Source: Camarhynchus parvulus (Eukaryota > Chordata > Aves > Passeriformes > Thraupidae). Taken from it: a stretch of 64,000 nucleotides of DNA. The DNA is taken from NCBI RefSeq assembly GCF_901933205.1, contig NC_044584.1, positions 9,527,001 through 9,591,000 on the forward strand, read 5' to 3'. Under the pieces are notes generated by a model. It searched no databases and was not told the origin of the DNA. It saw only the letters and a list, made by a program, of their open reading frames with translations. A program made the translations under genes and the position numbers. Shown here in pieces: positions 39,001-51,090 of the stretch; the stretch's first letter is position 1; every line of letters begins with the position of its first letter.

Positions 39001-41396
39001 CCCACTTGTGGTGAACTTTTCCTCTGCAAAGGTTGGTCTGTTGGGGAGCCACGATCCATGACAATCCGCTTTTCCTCAGCCACGGATCATTACTCCAGGA
39101 TGGCACCAAGGCCACGTCTGCAGCTCATGAAATGAGCCCAGCTTGGCCTGGGAAACTTCTCTGGAGGCAAAGCCAAAGCTCCCTGCTTGTACAGCCCCTG
39201 TGTTTGTGATACTGCATTCTACTCCTGTTTGGAATGGCATGGGGAACACCGCAAGAGCCAAGCTGGGTTCTCCAGGAGATTTTGCATCCTATGGCTAAAT
39301 TATTTTAAGTTTCTGCATGGATTCCTTAGATTTGAACATAAATCCTGGCATTATGGAGATCCTGTGAAGAGAGTGGTTCAATAACTCTCTGCTATATCAT
39401 TGTTGCCAGTGCCAGGGACTCCTCCTGAAATTACAGGTGTTGTCTGCCCATTTTTACTGCCAGTAGAAGGGGTTTTTGTGGGCATTTTGTTAAAAGAAAC
39501 AGCTGTAAAATGCTTCTACTTGCTGCAACAGCACAATTTTTGCTGGACCGGGTGGCAGTGTGAGTTAGTATGTGATAGAAAGTTTCTTTCATTTAGCTGG
39601 GGACATGGGTTTGCTCTATATGAGCTTGAAAGCCAGGAAAAAGCAGATTATTTCTTAAAAGCAGCATTTCCAAGCCTTGCAACCTGATCCTAGTTCTCTT
39701 TATGCTTTTGTGCATTCCTTAAAATTCTTCTCCTGGAGTCCCAGAGGAGTCAGAGTGGTGTTAGCTCCTACACATTTCAGCCCTGTACAAAACTGGAGAC
39801 AGGGAAGGCGACAGCAAGTGGAGAGAATGTGGAAGGTCCATAACATCAGTGTGCTGATACAGCAGCTTTCTAACAAAATTCTTTGCAAAGGTGGGCTCTG
39901 TCTGCTGCCTGGAGGAGACACACAGACATAAAGTGATTTTTTTTTCCAAGGCATTGCCCATGTTGGAGACAAAACAGACTGGATCTCTGAGGTGAGAAGG
40001 TTTTCTGTTTCGGCTATCCCAGAGAAAAGGATACAGAAATACAAAAGCAAACAGAAATGTTTTCTTGGCTGTAACTTAAAAAACAAAAAATGGAATTTCC
40101 TGCTATCTGAAGTAAGTGCATTATAATCAGAGTATGGCTAAATCTAATATAGGAGCCCATGTGCCACCACCAGCAATACTTCTTTTGCAATTGCCTCCAG
40201 CTATTGCTACTAGTAGTGCTGATTGCAATTTCCTTGTAGCTTATGTCAATATTACTGGGTCACAAGCGAGGAAACAGGAAGCTTGATAATCAATTTCAGT
40301 AGCTGTACAGTCATTTAGCTCAGGAGTTTGGTGGTTGGAAAAATTTAGACTTCAGCTCCAGTAATTGCAACTCTGAATTAAGACAGAGATATCAATTTCA
40401 TATGTGCTGTGCACATGCCCACGTGGCTGTAGAGCCAGGACACAAGAAACTGACTTGTTTTAGTAGGAATATTCTTGATAGGCAAAAAAATTCTGTTGGA
40501 TTTCCAGCTCCAGTATTGTCGTCCCTCTCCAGATCCAGCTTGTGTTGTTGTATAAATGGTTCAAACTCAGGCAGGCTCAGAAGTAAAGAAAAAAAAATGA
40601 TATCTATTCAGCTATATTAATTTTCCTCCCTGTTGTTAAGTAACAGGCTACAGCTTTATGATGCTGTAGCAGAGAGTTGACATGATTATTCATTTTTATT
40701 TTGGAAAATATCCACTAAATAAAAACAGATGCTCCTCTCACATAAACTTTTGTCAAAGAAGGAGTGCTTCAGGTGAGAGGGATTTGTTACACAACCTCCT
40801 CTGCCAGTGAGTGCAGGTGGAGCTGCTGGTGGTACCTGATGTGTGTCCCAGCACTGGGGGTGTTCTGCTCCTTCACATCGCCCCCAGCAGCCCTGTGCTC
40901 CTTTTGCTGTCACCTGATGGAAGGGACAGGGAGACAGAACAAGGTGCTGGGAGCTGATATTGCACAGGAGCAATTCATGGGGCTTGTCCCATCCATCCCC
41001 TGCTGGGGGATAATTCAGGCTGAGAGATGGTCCTGGAGATGCAGGTCCCATGTGGCAGAGATGGCCCCGAGGCTCTTTATAAAACCATACATGATGCCTG
41101 TAAAAAATATGTGTTTCCCACCCCAAAAATGAGGTTCCCTTAAAGGCAAGTGGGACATTTCTAGAGAACAGCTTTACCTCAGCCACGCCAGGTCAGAGGA
41201 CAGATGTTTTGGCATCAGTGCTTTGTGTGGCTGAGGTTGGAAGTCAGGCAGGTCCCCCTCAGTCTGCTGCCCCTGGGGGCTCCTTGCCTTGCCCTGCAGC
41301 CAGCCTGGTTGGCTGGATTCCTGCATTCCAGCTGTTCCCCAGCTGCCCCCAGCAGCAGGAGCAGGACCCCCCCTCCTCTCCTGACCCAGCTGGGAA

Positions 41397-41412
41397 CTGC
41401 TGCTGCTGCTGC
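41397..41412. repeat. (CTG)5 trinucleotide run
   Basis: A five-copy perfect CTG run lies in a local GC-rich island (41250-41500). It is short and non-coding as far as can be seen. Confidence 0.85.
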
Positions 41413-44400
41413 TTTTGGGCCATTTCTTCCCTGGGTGATGAGAAATCTGTGTGTTCTCCTCCCAGCCCAGCTAACCTGGCTGTCTGCTCTCCTCCCAGGA
41501 CAGGCTTGTCTTGGTTTCATGCACTGGGAAGCAGAAAGAGCCAAGCTTCTTCTCGATTTCAGGATCAGAACCTGAAATGGATTAAAAGGTTGCTGCTTGA
41601 ATTTTAAAATGTTGTTTTTCATGACATGATTATGTGACCTGCCTTTGTTTATTATAAAACTAATACCACAAGTTACAGTTCAATGAATTCACATTTTATT
41701 TGAAATTTTTGTCTGAAGTAGCCTAAAGCTCTTCAAGAAACAATTGCACAAAACCATATGAGAGCTGCTAATTTATAATCTGCAGCATCACAGCACAACT
41801 GGCTTTTCATTTGGCTAAAAGGAAACAGTTACTTAGAACAACAAAGCAAACCATGTGTCCATAGTTTATATTGAACACCCTTGGTATTTATTAGGGATAC
41901 ACAATGTATCATCTCCAAAATATTTATTTTCCTGTAATTTCAACAACAGCAACACAAAATGGAAAGTAATGCAGTGTCATGCCTTTGCCAAACTGTAGCA
42001 GGCCTTGGGACAGTTTCCTGTTGAAAGAAAATTTGAGATCCTGAGCATGGATATTAGCTAGTGTGCCTTGTTTACTTGAGTGTGCCCACCAGCCCCAGAA
42101 CAGAGATGCTCTCAAAGAGCATACAAACATCTTTGCACCAGCAATCTCACCCCAGATGCCAACATCTGGTTCTGCTGTGTTCAGCCCTTGGGCTTAGGGA
42201 AATTTTTCCCTATTTGGACACATTTCCCATTGAGTTCAGGAAGTATTTTGTCTGTCTGAAAGACAGAGCCAAAGAAACCTGTGGAAGCAAGCTGCTATTT
42301 TGTCTTGAGAAGACACCAAGTAACTGCTAGAAGGTATTTAATTTTCTCTGCAGTCCACATGGCCTTTAATCTGATTAATCTCTGGCCCTGGTAATAGAAG
42401 ATGAAGTTTTGATCCCTTGAACCCAGTGGCAAAACTCTCATTCATTTCATGAGAGTCAGGATTCCGGCCATGTAGCCAGTCCCAGATGCTCCAATGCAGA
42501 AAAATGTTATGGGCTGATTAGTGCTGAAGTGCCTCCCAGGGTTTGATAATTGCTCATACAGCTCTCAGCCTCGGAAAAGCCTGAGACAGATTAATCATGA
42601 AACACAGCTCATTGCACCTGTTATTTTCCACATCCACTTTTATGGGAAGTGCTGCTTCTTTTCTGCAGTCTCAGAGAGGCTGTGCTGGAAGGGGGGATGG
42701 CAGCAGAGGATGCAGCCAGCACCAGCAGAGTGCAATGCCTGCAGCAAAGAGGGGAAGATGGGGAGCAGTTTTGTCACAGGGTTAAATATCTGTGGCTTGA
42801 ATCCTCCAAAAGCATTTTCAGCTAGAGCAGATCTTGCTTGAGACAGATGGCTAATGGTCAGCAGAGCCTTTGGGCCCAAGAGGGAAGCTGGTTCTGTCCT
42901 GATGTTTTTCCCTGCACAAGGAGAACATGACAGTGTTTCTCCATCAGCAGCTGTGGAAAGTGCAGCTTTGGGGGGCAGTTGGATCCAGAGTGGGGCTGCT
43001 GGGGCCACTGCAGGGCTGACAAAAGCTTTTAATGGCTGTGGGACAGAGCAGAGTCCTTCACTGTGCAAATCTCAGGAAGCCTCGTTTGGTTTTGGTTGTT
43101 TTTTTTGTTTAGAACCACTGATACCAGCGTGGAAACTGAACAAACTTTCAAGCCCATTAATTCTTTACCATGTCTCAAATAAAGAGGGAGCAGCTTTTGT
43201 GCAGAACTTTGTGGAGCTGGAGCACTGAGAGAGCTGCACTGAGCTGCACCACACAGGCTGACGAATCCAAGAGCATTTCTGTACCTTATTTTCAATGTGC
43301 TCAGAGCAAAACAAGGTGGTGTGTGCCCAATGTAAATGCTGATGATGGAGACCAGCAGCTCAGTTTTGCAGTGCAAAGGTTTTTTTCTGGAATACTCTGT
43401 CAGAAGAACCACTCCCAGAAGATGAAAGGAGGCTCCTGTGGCTGGCATAGCAGGGTTCATTTGCTGCTACAAAGGGCAGTGAACACACAGAAAAACATGA
43501 CAAAAAGAAGTTTGGTTTGGGCTTACTGCAACTTCTAGTTTTCTTCTTCTGTCAGTGCTCTGCAAGTGCTATTTTCAGTTCCATAGTTATGGTGAGAAAC
43601 ATGGTGTATTTTTATTCCTAATTTAGCTTGTTTATCCTGAGAGATTCCAGGATCTTCATTTGAGAGATAAATTCAAACCTTCTTTTTTCCTTTGCAGCCC
43701 ACATTCCATAACAAAAACATTGCATGCCATACTTCATTACAGGGCTTGGAAGACCTTCATGACCATAAATTTAGGAACTTGTGGAACACAATGGACTTTA
43801 GCATGGAAACAAGCCAGTTGGCCTATCTGGTCAGGTCCATCCCTTCTGTTTGAATTAACAGCTGGATTTCACAGTGGGAGAAATCCGGCAGTTCTTTCTC
43901 AGGCAAAATTCTCACAGTTGGATTTGCCTCCAACCACTGTTGCAAGGGTGGGAGGGAGCACAACTCACTTTGTTATTTTATGTTTGCTCTCCGGGTAAAA
44001 AAGACTCCAGTGGAAGTTCCATAGGACTTGGACCTACCCTGTTCTTTAATTTAATGACCCCAAGTGCAAAAAGAAAGACATTGCCAGTGCAACAGACACA
44101 GAGACAAGGTTCTTTGTGCAGAGCAGTGCAGATGGCACCCATGTTCTGGTGAAAGCAATTAGAAGCTCATGCTAAGGCAAAATAAAGAGGTTAGGACCAT
44201 TTGTTGCTCTGACAATTCTATCTAGGAGAGGAGGGGCTGGCAGAGTTTTGCAGACTGTGAGATGGGGTATAATATGCAAAGGTCAGATTCACACTGGCTG
44301 CTTCAATTCCAGAGGTAATTACACCAAAGTTAACAGATTTGCAAGGATTTACACCCTCACAGAAGGGAGGAGAACATGGCCCAGAAGAGGCAGAGAGGAG

Positions 44401-47400
44401 AGAGGCCAGCTGGAATGAGCAGCACAGGATTTCCACGTCTTTGGGATCTGAAGGGCTGATCACAGACAGGGATTTGTGTTACACTGCCAGAGATGAAGGT
44501 TCAGTCCCTGTGTGCTCAGGTGTGTGTGATGGAGGTTCCCTCTTTTCCCCTGAGCTTGAGTGCAGCTGGACTTGGGGTGTGGCTGCCCTCAATTCACAGC
44601 AGAGACATGGCACACAACGCCAGGAGCCCTTGAGATATCAGCTCTGTACTACTGGAAGATGTGCAGCAAAGTTCCTCCCCGAGGCTCTTCCCTCTAAACC
44701 CCTTCCGCTCTCCCTGTGTCCTCTCTGTTGCTAGAAAGTGGGAAAGACTCACAAGATGTGGACCTGAACAGGCAAGTGGAAGCCAAAAGAGAAACCCTCT
44801 GTGGCCAGAAAACGGTGCAGAAATCAGGGTTTGGTTTTGAGGGAGAAACCAACCTGCTGAGTGGCTGAGGAACACAGCGGCAGTTCAGGCCATGGCATGG
44901 AGCACCACAAAGCAAAGGCTCGGGGAGAGCCAGATCTCCAGGGTGGGTGGACCTTCAAATGCTCTTTGAGCACAGCTTCTCTTTAAATGAGGAGTTAGTA
45001 GGTCTCAACTAAGAGAGACTCATAAGGTCTTTCTGATTGGCAGAAAAATAGGGGAACTTGGCTTTACTGACAAAGAGAAGGTTTGTTCTCAGCTATCCTA
45101 GATGGCATTAATGCTCCCATAATGTGCAGGGGGTTCTGTTGAGGGAGAGGTCCTGTAAGTGAGGTCAGCTGCTGGCCTGCCTTGGGTGTTATCTGGCTTC
45201 TCTTTACTGGGGAAGAAAAAATGCATCCTTGCATCCTTGCCCAAGTGCTTTGAACTTCATTCTGAGGCTCATGACCATTTTGCCGTGCAAAAACCACTTC
45301 CGTGACACCAATGGCAAAAGCCTAAGAAATTAAATCAGTAGAAGTGAAATCGCTGCATAATAACCTGGCTTGGCTCCATCAAAATCCTTGTTTTGTCGTG
45401 GGAAGCCTTCCTTTAGAAGGATAAACAAACAACCCTCCCTCAGTGAGGCCAAGCCTCGCCTCTCCCCAGAAAGAAACCTTTCATCTTTCCTTTGCAGGGA
45501 AGGAAATACCTCTCCTTGTTGCAGAGGTGTTTATGATGCCGAAGGGAGAGTTCCAAAGGCTTGTTCCCCTCAGTGTGCCCCCAGCCCAGCAGCAGGAGCT
45601 GCTGTCCCACACCCTCCTCCTGCCTCGCCCCAGCCGTGGCACAGGGTCAGCCCCTCTGCTGGGCTGAGGAAACTCACAGCTCGTTCTGGGGCTCTCTCTG
45701 CAGCCAGGAAGGTGCCATGAGATGAGGAATTGAGACCAACACCTTCTCCCAGCCTGCCCAGCCTGCTGATGGTCCTGGAGGGTGCAGAGCCTTGCCCTGC
45801 ACTGCTCATCCCTGGCTCCAGCTCAGCTTTGAGCCCCAGTGTCAAACAGGAGAATATCCATCTGCTTCCACACAGGGCAAAGAGAGATGTTCCTGTGAGG
45901 TTTTCTTTTTTTTCTTCATGCAAGCGGCTGGCAGGCTGTGATGGAGCTGAAGAAATAGCTCTGGATTCAGAGAAGAAAGAAACCCAGACTTTTTCCCCCT
46001 CTTCCCTGAGAAAAAGTAATTTACGTAAATTTATCCACGACCAGCACACGGCAATAGCTCACAAGTTTGTTAATGGAAACCTGGTGATCCATAACACTTG
46101 TGTGGGAGATATTTGCTCGGGGGTAATACAATATTAATGTTAATATCAATGATCGATCAGAGGATTTGCAAGAAAGGCATAAAGTATTTAATTATAATTA
46201 CATTGGGAATGGCTTTGTAATGGCTACGACATTTGAATAAGGTCACGTCTAGCCCTCACCCCTGTTATGTTGTTCTATATTAAATGCCATTCACTTTAAC
46301 TGCTGGAAACCTTTCTGGAGTCGTCAGAATATAATATACTGGGTAAATTGAAATATGTCCCTTCATTTTTCAAAATATGATTGATATCCTTTGCAAAACA
46401 AATGTTAACACCTATTTGTACACAAATTTCTTTGATTATATGTTAGGGAAACTAAATTATGACAGTGTCTCCTGGCAGGCACTTTACTGTGAGCAAAGGA
46501 CATGGCTATTTTTGAATATTAATTCATCTTGCAGAAAATGGCTTTGGATCTCTGCTGTAAATCCACTTGGGTGTATTTCTGCCTTTCTTAATGCATTAAT
46601 TCGACATTGATTAGTAGCCATAAACTGCTTCTCCACAATGTTCACCTTACCCAGGTGTTGCTGAGGAGGAGCTTTTGCTGTCACTGAATTATCTCCTGTT
46701 AACAGCATCAACCAAGAACACATAGTAACAATCATATTTGCATGTTTCACAGCAGAAAATATGTATTTCAAATATACTGCAGGTGTGTACCATAACTATC
46801 AGCCCAACAGCAGCATTGCCATGTTTAAAACAATCAGGAAAAAAAGATCTGTGTATAAAACAGGAATATTTATCTGTAGGCAGGATCGCAGAGGTGCACA
46901 AGTACCCACCCACCATGAGTGCATGCAAACACTGAAGCACTAAGTGAGGACATGCTCTTCCCACACCTATTTATTATAAATATAATATACTATAAACAAT
47001 AAAAGAGCAAATTCTCATCCCTCTTCAAATGAGAATCCATCTGTGCAGTCCCCCCCACAGAGGTTTTCTTCTTTTTCTAATATCAATGTAAACAGCAGAT
47101 CAATCAGGTCTAAAGAGTCAAATTTTGCTTTCAGATTTTCCCCCAGAATAACTGTTGATTCACAGAGAATCGAAAGCTCCCATTTGAAGGCAGAATTTGA
47201 TCTCAAGAAATCATCCCTCCAAAGTTTGGAAGACATGCAGTGATGTAATTGACATGATTTTCCATTTTCTCTTTTCTGAAGGAGAACCAAAGATTTTTGC
47301 ATGCTATAGAAATGCTTGAAGAGAACAAGTTTTATAGTTTTCCAAAAAAATGGGCATTTATTACCAATCAGTGTGAAATACCACTGATGGTAAATTTTAA

Positions 47401-48840
47401 GTATATGGCAGGAGTTTCAGCATCATGACAACATACATCATGCATTTTTACAACATATAAGTGCAGTGATATTGCTCCCTTTCTCAATAACAATATATAA
47501 GAATATATAGTATAAATGTACAGTATATATTAGACACAATGTAAAATAACTTAGTGAAATGTCAAAGCTTCTGCATAAAAATTCAAGTCATGCCTGAGCA
47601 TACCTCTATGCTGAATCTTATCTCATATACCTTCATTTACCTCTGTTGTTGCAAAGATAATTTTATCTCTGCATTTAATTGCTTAAAACCATCAGAATTC
47701 TTGTCTTTTTTTTTCCTTTTATCTGCAGTTGGTGAAGACTGTAATAGCCAAGTGAAAGCCAGGATTTTGTGGACCCTTTGCTAACACTGTTTATGTTCTG
47801 GGAAGCAATTAATTGTGAACAAGTTGTATAAAAGCAACTTCTTAAAAGCTCATTACAGTTCATCATTGTCCATCAGGTTCTGTCCCAAAATATCCCACTG
47901 CATGTAAATGATAATGAAGTGGCTTTCTCAGAAATGGAGCTCATGAGCTAACACTGATATCTGGAAATTATAAATCTCACCAGTTTAGCTGAAATCATAT
48001 CAAGCACCACTTTGGTAATTGCTTGCAAGAAGGATCAATAAAAATCTGTTTAATGGGAATATACAACTTGTCTCAGAGCAGGTAGGTGGAATTTTAGCTT
48101 TGCTTGACACTCGACAGAGCTTTTTGCAGTGCCAGGTTCCCCATCACACTTGTTAAATGAAATATGGTTAAGGACTTTTCTGCAGCATCTCAGGAAGATT
48201 TCTGATAGTACAAGGGAAAAAGTGATGGGGCTTTTTTTAAGCAAGGCATTAAGACACTCTTTGACTGTCACATTATCCATCAAAGTGCCATAGCTCAGCA
48301 TCCTTGCAATTAGGTGTCTTGGAATTATTTTGAATACAACTTCACTTCAACAATGTAAACAATTCTGCCCCAAATATAAACAAAAATATACTTGAAATAC
48401 TTATCAACAACTACGTTTCCTAATAAACAATGAATTAAAGCTGCAAAACAGTTTGAAATAAGATGTTAAAAGAAAAAAATCAGGGAAGACAGGGCGATTT
48501 GCTATAATTCCTTTTAAGAAACAAATTTCCACTCCCTCGCCCCCCTACATTCCCAGCCAGTGTAAGTCAACAGAATTACACTGTTTTTAGATCAGCTTAA
48601 GTTCTGACCTATATACTCCAGTGGAGTTAATCCTAATTTCCACCACTGAAAGTGGGATCAAATTCACTTTGTCTTTAATAAAGCAGTGGATGATAAGCAA
48701 GTCTCTTCACTGTCGGATTCTGCTTGAGAAAGGGAATTCTTTGTGGTGCTAAATGATGTCCAAGACAGTTTAGAAAATAAAGCTAGAATTTCATAAATTT
48801 CAGCGTGGTGAAAACAGATATTGGTAACAGCTATTTATGC

Positions 48841-48846
48841 TTTAAT
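48841..48846 (-). promoter_or_regulatory. Possible FOXL3 poly(A) signal (ATTAAA)
   Basis: TTTAAT on the plus strand reads ATTAAA on the minus strand, about 165 bases past the FOXL3 stop. It is a common variant hexamer, and the sequence after it is only mildly T-rich. Another ATTAAA lies at 48674-48679, and a canonical AATAAA on the minus strand at 47357-47362, about 1.65 kb past the stop. The true 3' end cannot be chosen from sequence. Confidence 0.2.
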
Positions 48847-49010
48847 CTTAGCAAAGTTCCTTGGGTACAGACAGGGTATCAGCTGGTGAGTCTGTAACCC
48901 TTTCTGAGCACTGCTTGGGAGGAAAATGAGGAGGCAGGCGGCTGATTTTCAGTGACACGAGGCTGCTGAACACACTGAGACTCAGACTTTGTTACCACAA
49001 ATTAATAACA

Positions 49011-49493
49011 TCACATTGTCCAGAACTGGAGATTAATATGTGGGGCCTCCAGGAGGTGATATTTATTTTCTTGCATGTTATACTGAGATCTCAGGACAGG
49101 CAAAGGGTCGGGGGCTGAAAGGATGTAATCGATGCTGAATTTGATTTCAGAATCTGATTTTGCTAAGGAGGAATTGCTCAGGCTCTGCCTGCTGGTCACG
49201 CTGTTTGGAGCAAACCCACAAGGCTCCAGAAGTTTTGGGCCCGGTTCAATTCTTTCATGTTTACTTTCAGAAGAGGAAACATTGTTCAAAGCAGAGTCCA
49301 CAGAAGAGATACTGGGGGATGAAGGGCTTTTCACTCTGCTCGGTCTCTGCTCCTTGTGCTCCCTTTTCACGTTCCTCCTCCTCCGTCTTCTCCTGTAATT
49401 CCCATTTTCAAAGAGATCCAGCATGGATTCGCATCCTGCTGCAAAGCTCCAATAGTTTCCTTTCCCCTTCTCATTCCCTTCTGTTCTGGGAAC
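49011..49493 (-). CDS. FOXL3: FOXL3 coding exon 3 (wing region and C-terminus)
   Basis: This exon gives 160 codons plus a stop. It begins [17 protein letters not shown] (forkhead wing), then [13 protein letters not shown], the Arg7 tract and [10 protein letters not shown] Ser-rich region follows (for example [12 protein letters not shown]), then [14 protein letters not shown], and it ends LQFWTM. The acceptor is ATACAG|GTT on the minus strand. The frame runs without interruption to the stop at 49011-49013. The Arg7 stretch is coded directly and follows the wing as in related FOX proteins. Confidence 0.93.
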   Translation of the reverse strand, partial: VPRTEGNEKGKGNYWSFAAGCESMLDLFENGNYRRRRRRRNVKREHKEQRPSRVKSPSSPSISSVDSALNNVSSSESKHERIEPGPKLLEPCGFAPNSVTSRQSLSNSSLAKSDSEIKFSIDYILSAPDPLPVLRSQYNMQENKYHLLEAPHINLQFWTM

Positions 49494-50793
49494 CTGTATT
49501 TATTTAAAGGCAGTTCAGTGTTTGTATGTGTTACAGATGCTGCTGTTTAGCATCTGCATTCATTTACATTTAAGAATGGTGTAAACACATATGACAAGAC
49601 TTTTAAGCCTATTCTCTGTCATTATATGAGTAAGATGTAAGCCCCATCCTCTTCAATTTGTTATCTATTAGCATACATCAGACAAGGATATAGTCCTTAT
49701 CTCTCTAATTGACAACTCAGAGAGATTTTAAGCGATTTGCAGCTCAGCTGTTTGTTTCCCTTCTTTCCTAGTGATGAGATTATTGCTGCCTATATTTTTT
49801 AGCCATGCACAGTGTGTATGTAAACACACAGTAACTGATCTTACCTTCACAAAACAACTGTTAAGCGATAAGTTATGTCGGATGGAGTTCTGCCAGGCTC
49901 TTTGATTTGATCTGTAGTAAGGAAATTTCTTCATTATAAAGTCATAAATGCCAGAGAGGGTGACTTTATTTGAAGGGCTTTGCTGGATGGCCATTGCAAT
50001 TAAGGCAATGTAGCTGGAAAAAGGAAAACTTGCTGTTACACCATCGCCCTACTCACAGACTCAGTTTTTAGGACCACATGGGTACATGTGTGCCTCTATC
50101 CTGCTTCCAAAATTCCCCTGATAGATCTGTGCCCTGAATCAAGGTGTCCCAGGGAGAAATCCTGTGTGTGGTCACTGCCTGTCCTCCACGAGCCCCAGGT
50201 GACACAGCAGGGTCGCTGTCAGGCACTCAGTGCAGAGGACAGGATCACACAGCTCTCCAACTCCCTCCGAAAAGTTTCCCTGAGCAGGAAGGCTGCAGTG
50301 AGGCAGAGCAGGCTCAGAGTCACTGTCACAGGAGACTCTGCTCATGGAAAGGATCTTGGATGTCCCTGTGAACACCTACACTGCTCCTCTCCCCACCACA
50401 CTGGTGCTTTCTGCATCCAATTCACCCCTTGGCACACTGAAACATTTAATTCCCTTCTCCCAGGGGTCCTGGAGGTTGGAGACAGATCTGGAAGCTTAAG
50501 GACATGCCAGAGTTGCTGTGACCCCTCATGGAAGGAAACAAATCATGAACACTTCACACACAGAAAGGGGGGAAACCTGCCGACTGCGGTGCCTGCAGCA
50601 GGGCCAGACCCATCACACACACCTGGCCCCTGTGACCCCACCAGCCCCTCACACAGACAGGGGGACTTGGAAAAACTTCATCTTACCTGTACGCTGGTCT
50701 GGTGAATTTTTTCTCTTCGTCAGAACTACAGGTAGGATAATCATCCCCATCATAATTGAAGCAGTTATAGGGGTACTGCGTGTTGTCAAACAT
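49011..50793 (-). CDS. FOXL3: FOXL3 forkhead transcription factor, three coding exons, apparently complete
   Basis: Nuclear winged-helix DNA-binding protein, spliced from exons 50793-50687, 50013-49845 and 49493-49011 (252 residues plus stop). Both introns have GT/AG ends and the joined frame is open. Residues 1-29 are Tyr/Asp/Glu-rich and start [10 protein letters not shown]. The forkhead domain spans about residues 30-125: [15 protein letters not shown] at the front, recognition helix [16 protein letters not shown] at 72-87 with the base-contacting Asn-Ser-Ile-Arg-His, then GKGNYWSF at 102-109. Arg7 at 126-132, followed by NVKR, looks like a nuclear localisation signal. A Ser-rich linker follows, and FSIDYIL at 211-217 fits a Groucho/TLE-binding eh1-type motif. 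The family is recognised from the N-terminus, forkhead sequence and introns inside the domain; FOXL2, the closest paralogue, is intronless. In medaka, foxl3 acts in germ cells in the sperm/egg fate decision; a gonadal role here is inference. The start ATG has A at -3. An orthologue comparison would settle the name. Confidence 0.93.
49845..50013 (-). CDS. FOXL3: FOXL3 coding exon 2 (forkhead core)
   Basis: This exon gives 169 coding bases: one base completing Ser36, then 56 codons. It encodes [11 protein letters not shown] through helix 3 ([18 protein letters not shown]) to Lys92. The acceptor reads TTTTTCCAG|C and the donor AAG|GTAAGA on the minus strand. Intron 1 (50014-50686) is 673 bp and phase 2; intron 2 (49494-49844) is 351 bp and phase 0. 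The Met at position 44 of the protein is an internal residue and not a start, because the forkhead helix 1 residues before it are in frame with exon 1. Confidence 0.93.
50687..50793 (-). CDS. FOXL3: FOXL3 coding exon 1
   Basis: This exon gives 107 coding bases: 35 codons plus two bases of a split Ser codon (phase 2). It encodes the acidic, Tyr-rich N-terminus and the first forkhead residues (KKFTRPAY). The donor reads ACAG|GTAAGA on the minus strand, a near-consensus site with the intron beginning at 50686. The ATG at 50793-50791 opens the frame, and its context has A at -3. A pyrimidine-rich stretch ending in CAG just upstream (intron side at 50816) could be a splice acceptor, so this exon may extend only to 50815 and be preceded by a non-coding exon. 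Confidence 0.92.
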
Positions 50794-51090
50794 CGTCCTG
50801 CTCCTTGCTCAGCTCCTGTGGAGTGAGAGAGATGGAGTGATGTTTCTCAGAGCTTGGACTCCCTCCTCCCTTCTTCCCTCCCCTCTGTCTGTCTCATTCC
50901 CTCTCTCCCCCCTCCTCACACTCCCTCTCCTCCGTGCACACACACACACTCTCCGTGATGGGGTGGGGATTGTTTTTGCAATTCTCACATCCCAGCCAGC
51001 CCGTCTGTCCGGATATTATTTTTTGGGGGGGTGTTGTTATTGCTGTCCTTGCTGTTTCCCCCAGCAGGGTGGCAGGGCAGCCTGCTGGTG

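Larger units (their letters stand above)
36017..49010. other. Intergenic on the 3' side of FOXL3, no gene seen
   Basis: The 13 kb past the FOXL3 stop include its 3' UTR, whose end is unknown. The longest open frames (for example 166 codons at 40686-41186 and 159 at 45570-46049) sit in locally GC-richer sequence and show no domain. AT-rich, non-repetitive sequence at 46.08-46.33 kb carries TTAATTATAATTA and AAGGTCACG and may be a regulatory element. No sequence matching a neighbouring gene such as FAM20C was recognised. Confidence 0.6.

Noticed and set aside
49728..49994. ORF starting [10 protein letters not shown] treated as a separate short forkhead protein
   Set aside because: That Met is internal to FOXL3 exon 2, and the frame beyond Lys92 runs into intron 2 after a consensus GT donor.
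50088..50705. 205-codon plus-strand ORF antisense to FOXL3 exons 1 and 2
   Set aside because: It overlaps FOXL3 intron 1 and exon 1 on the opposite strand, shows no recognisable domain, and lies in GC-richer sequence where long chance frames are common.
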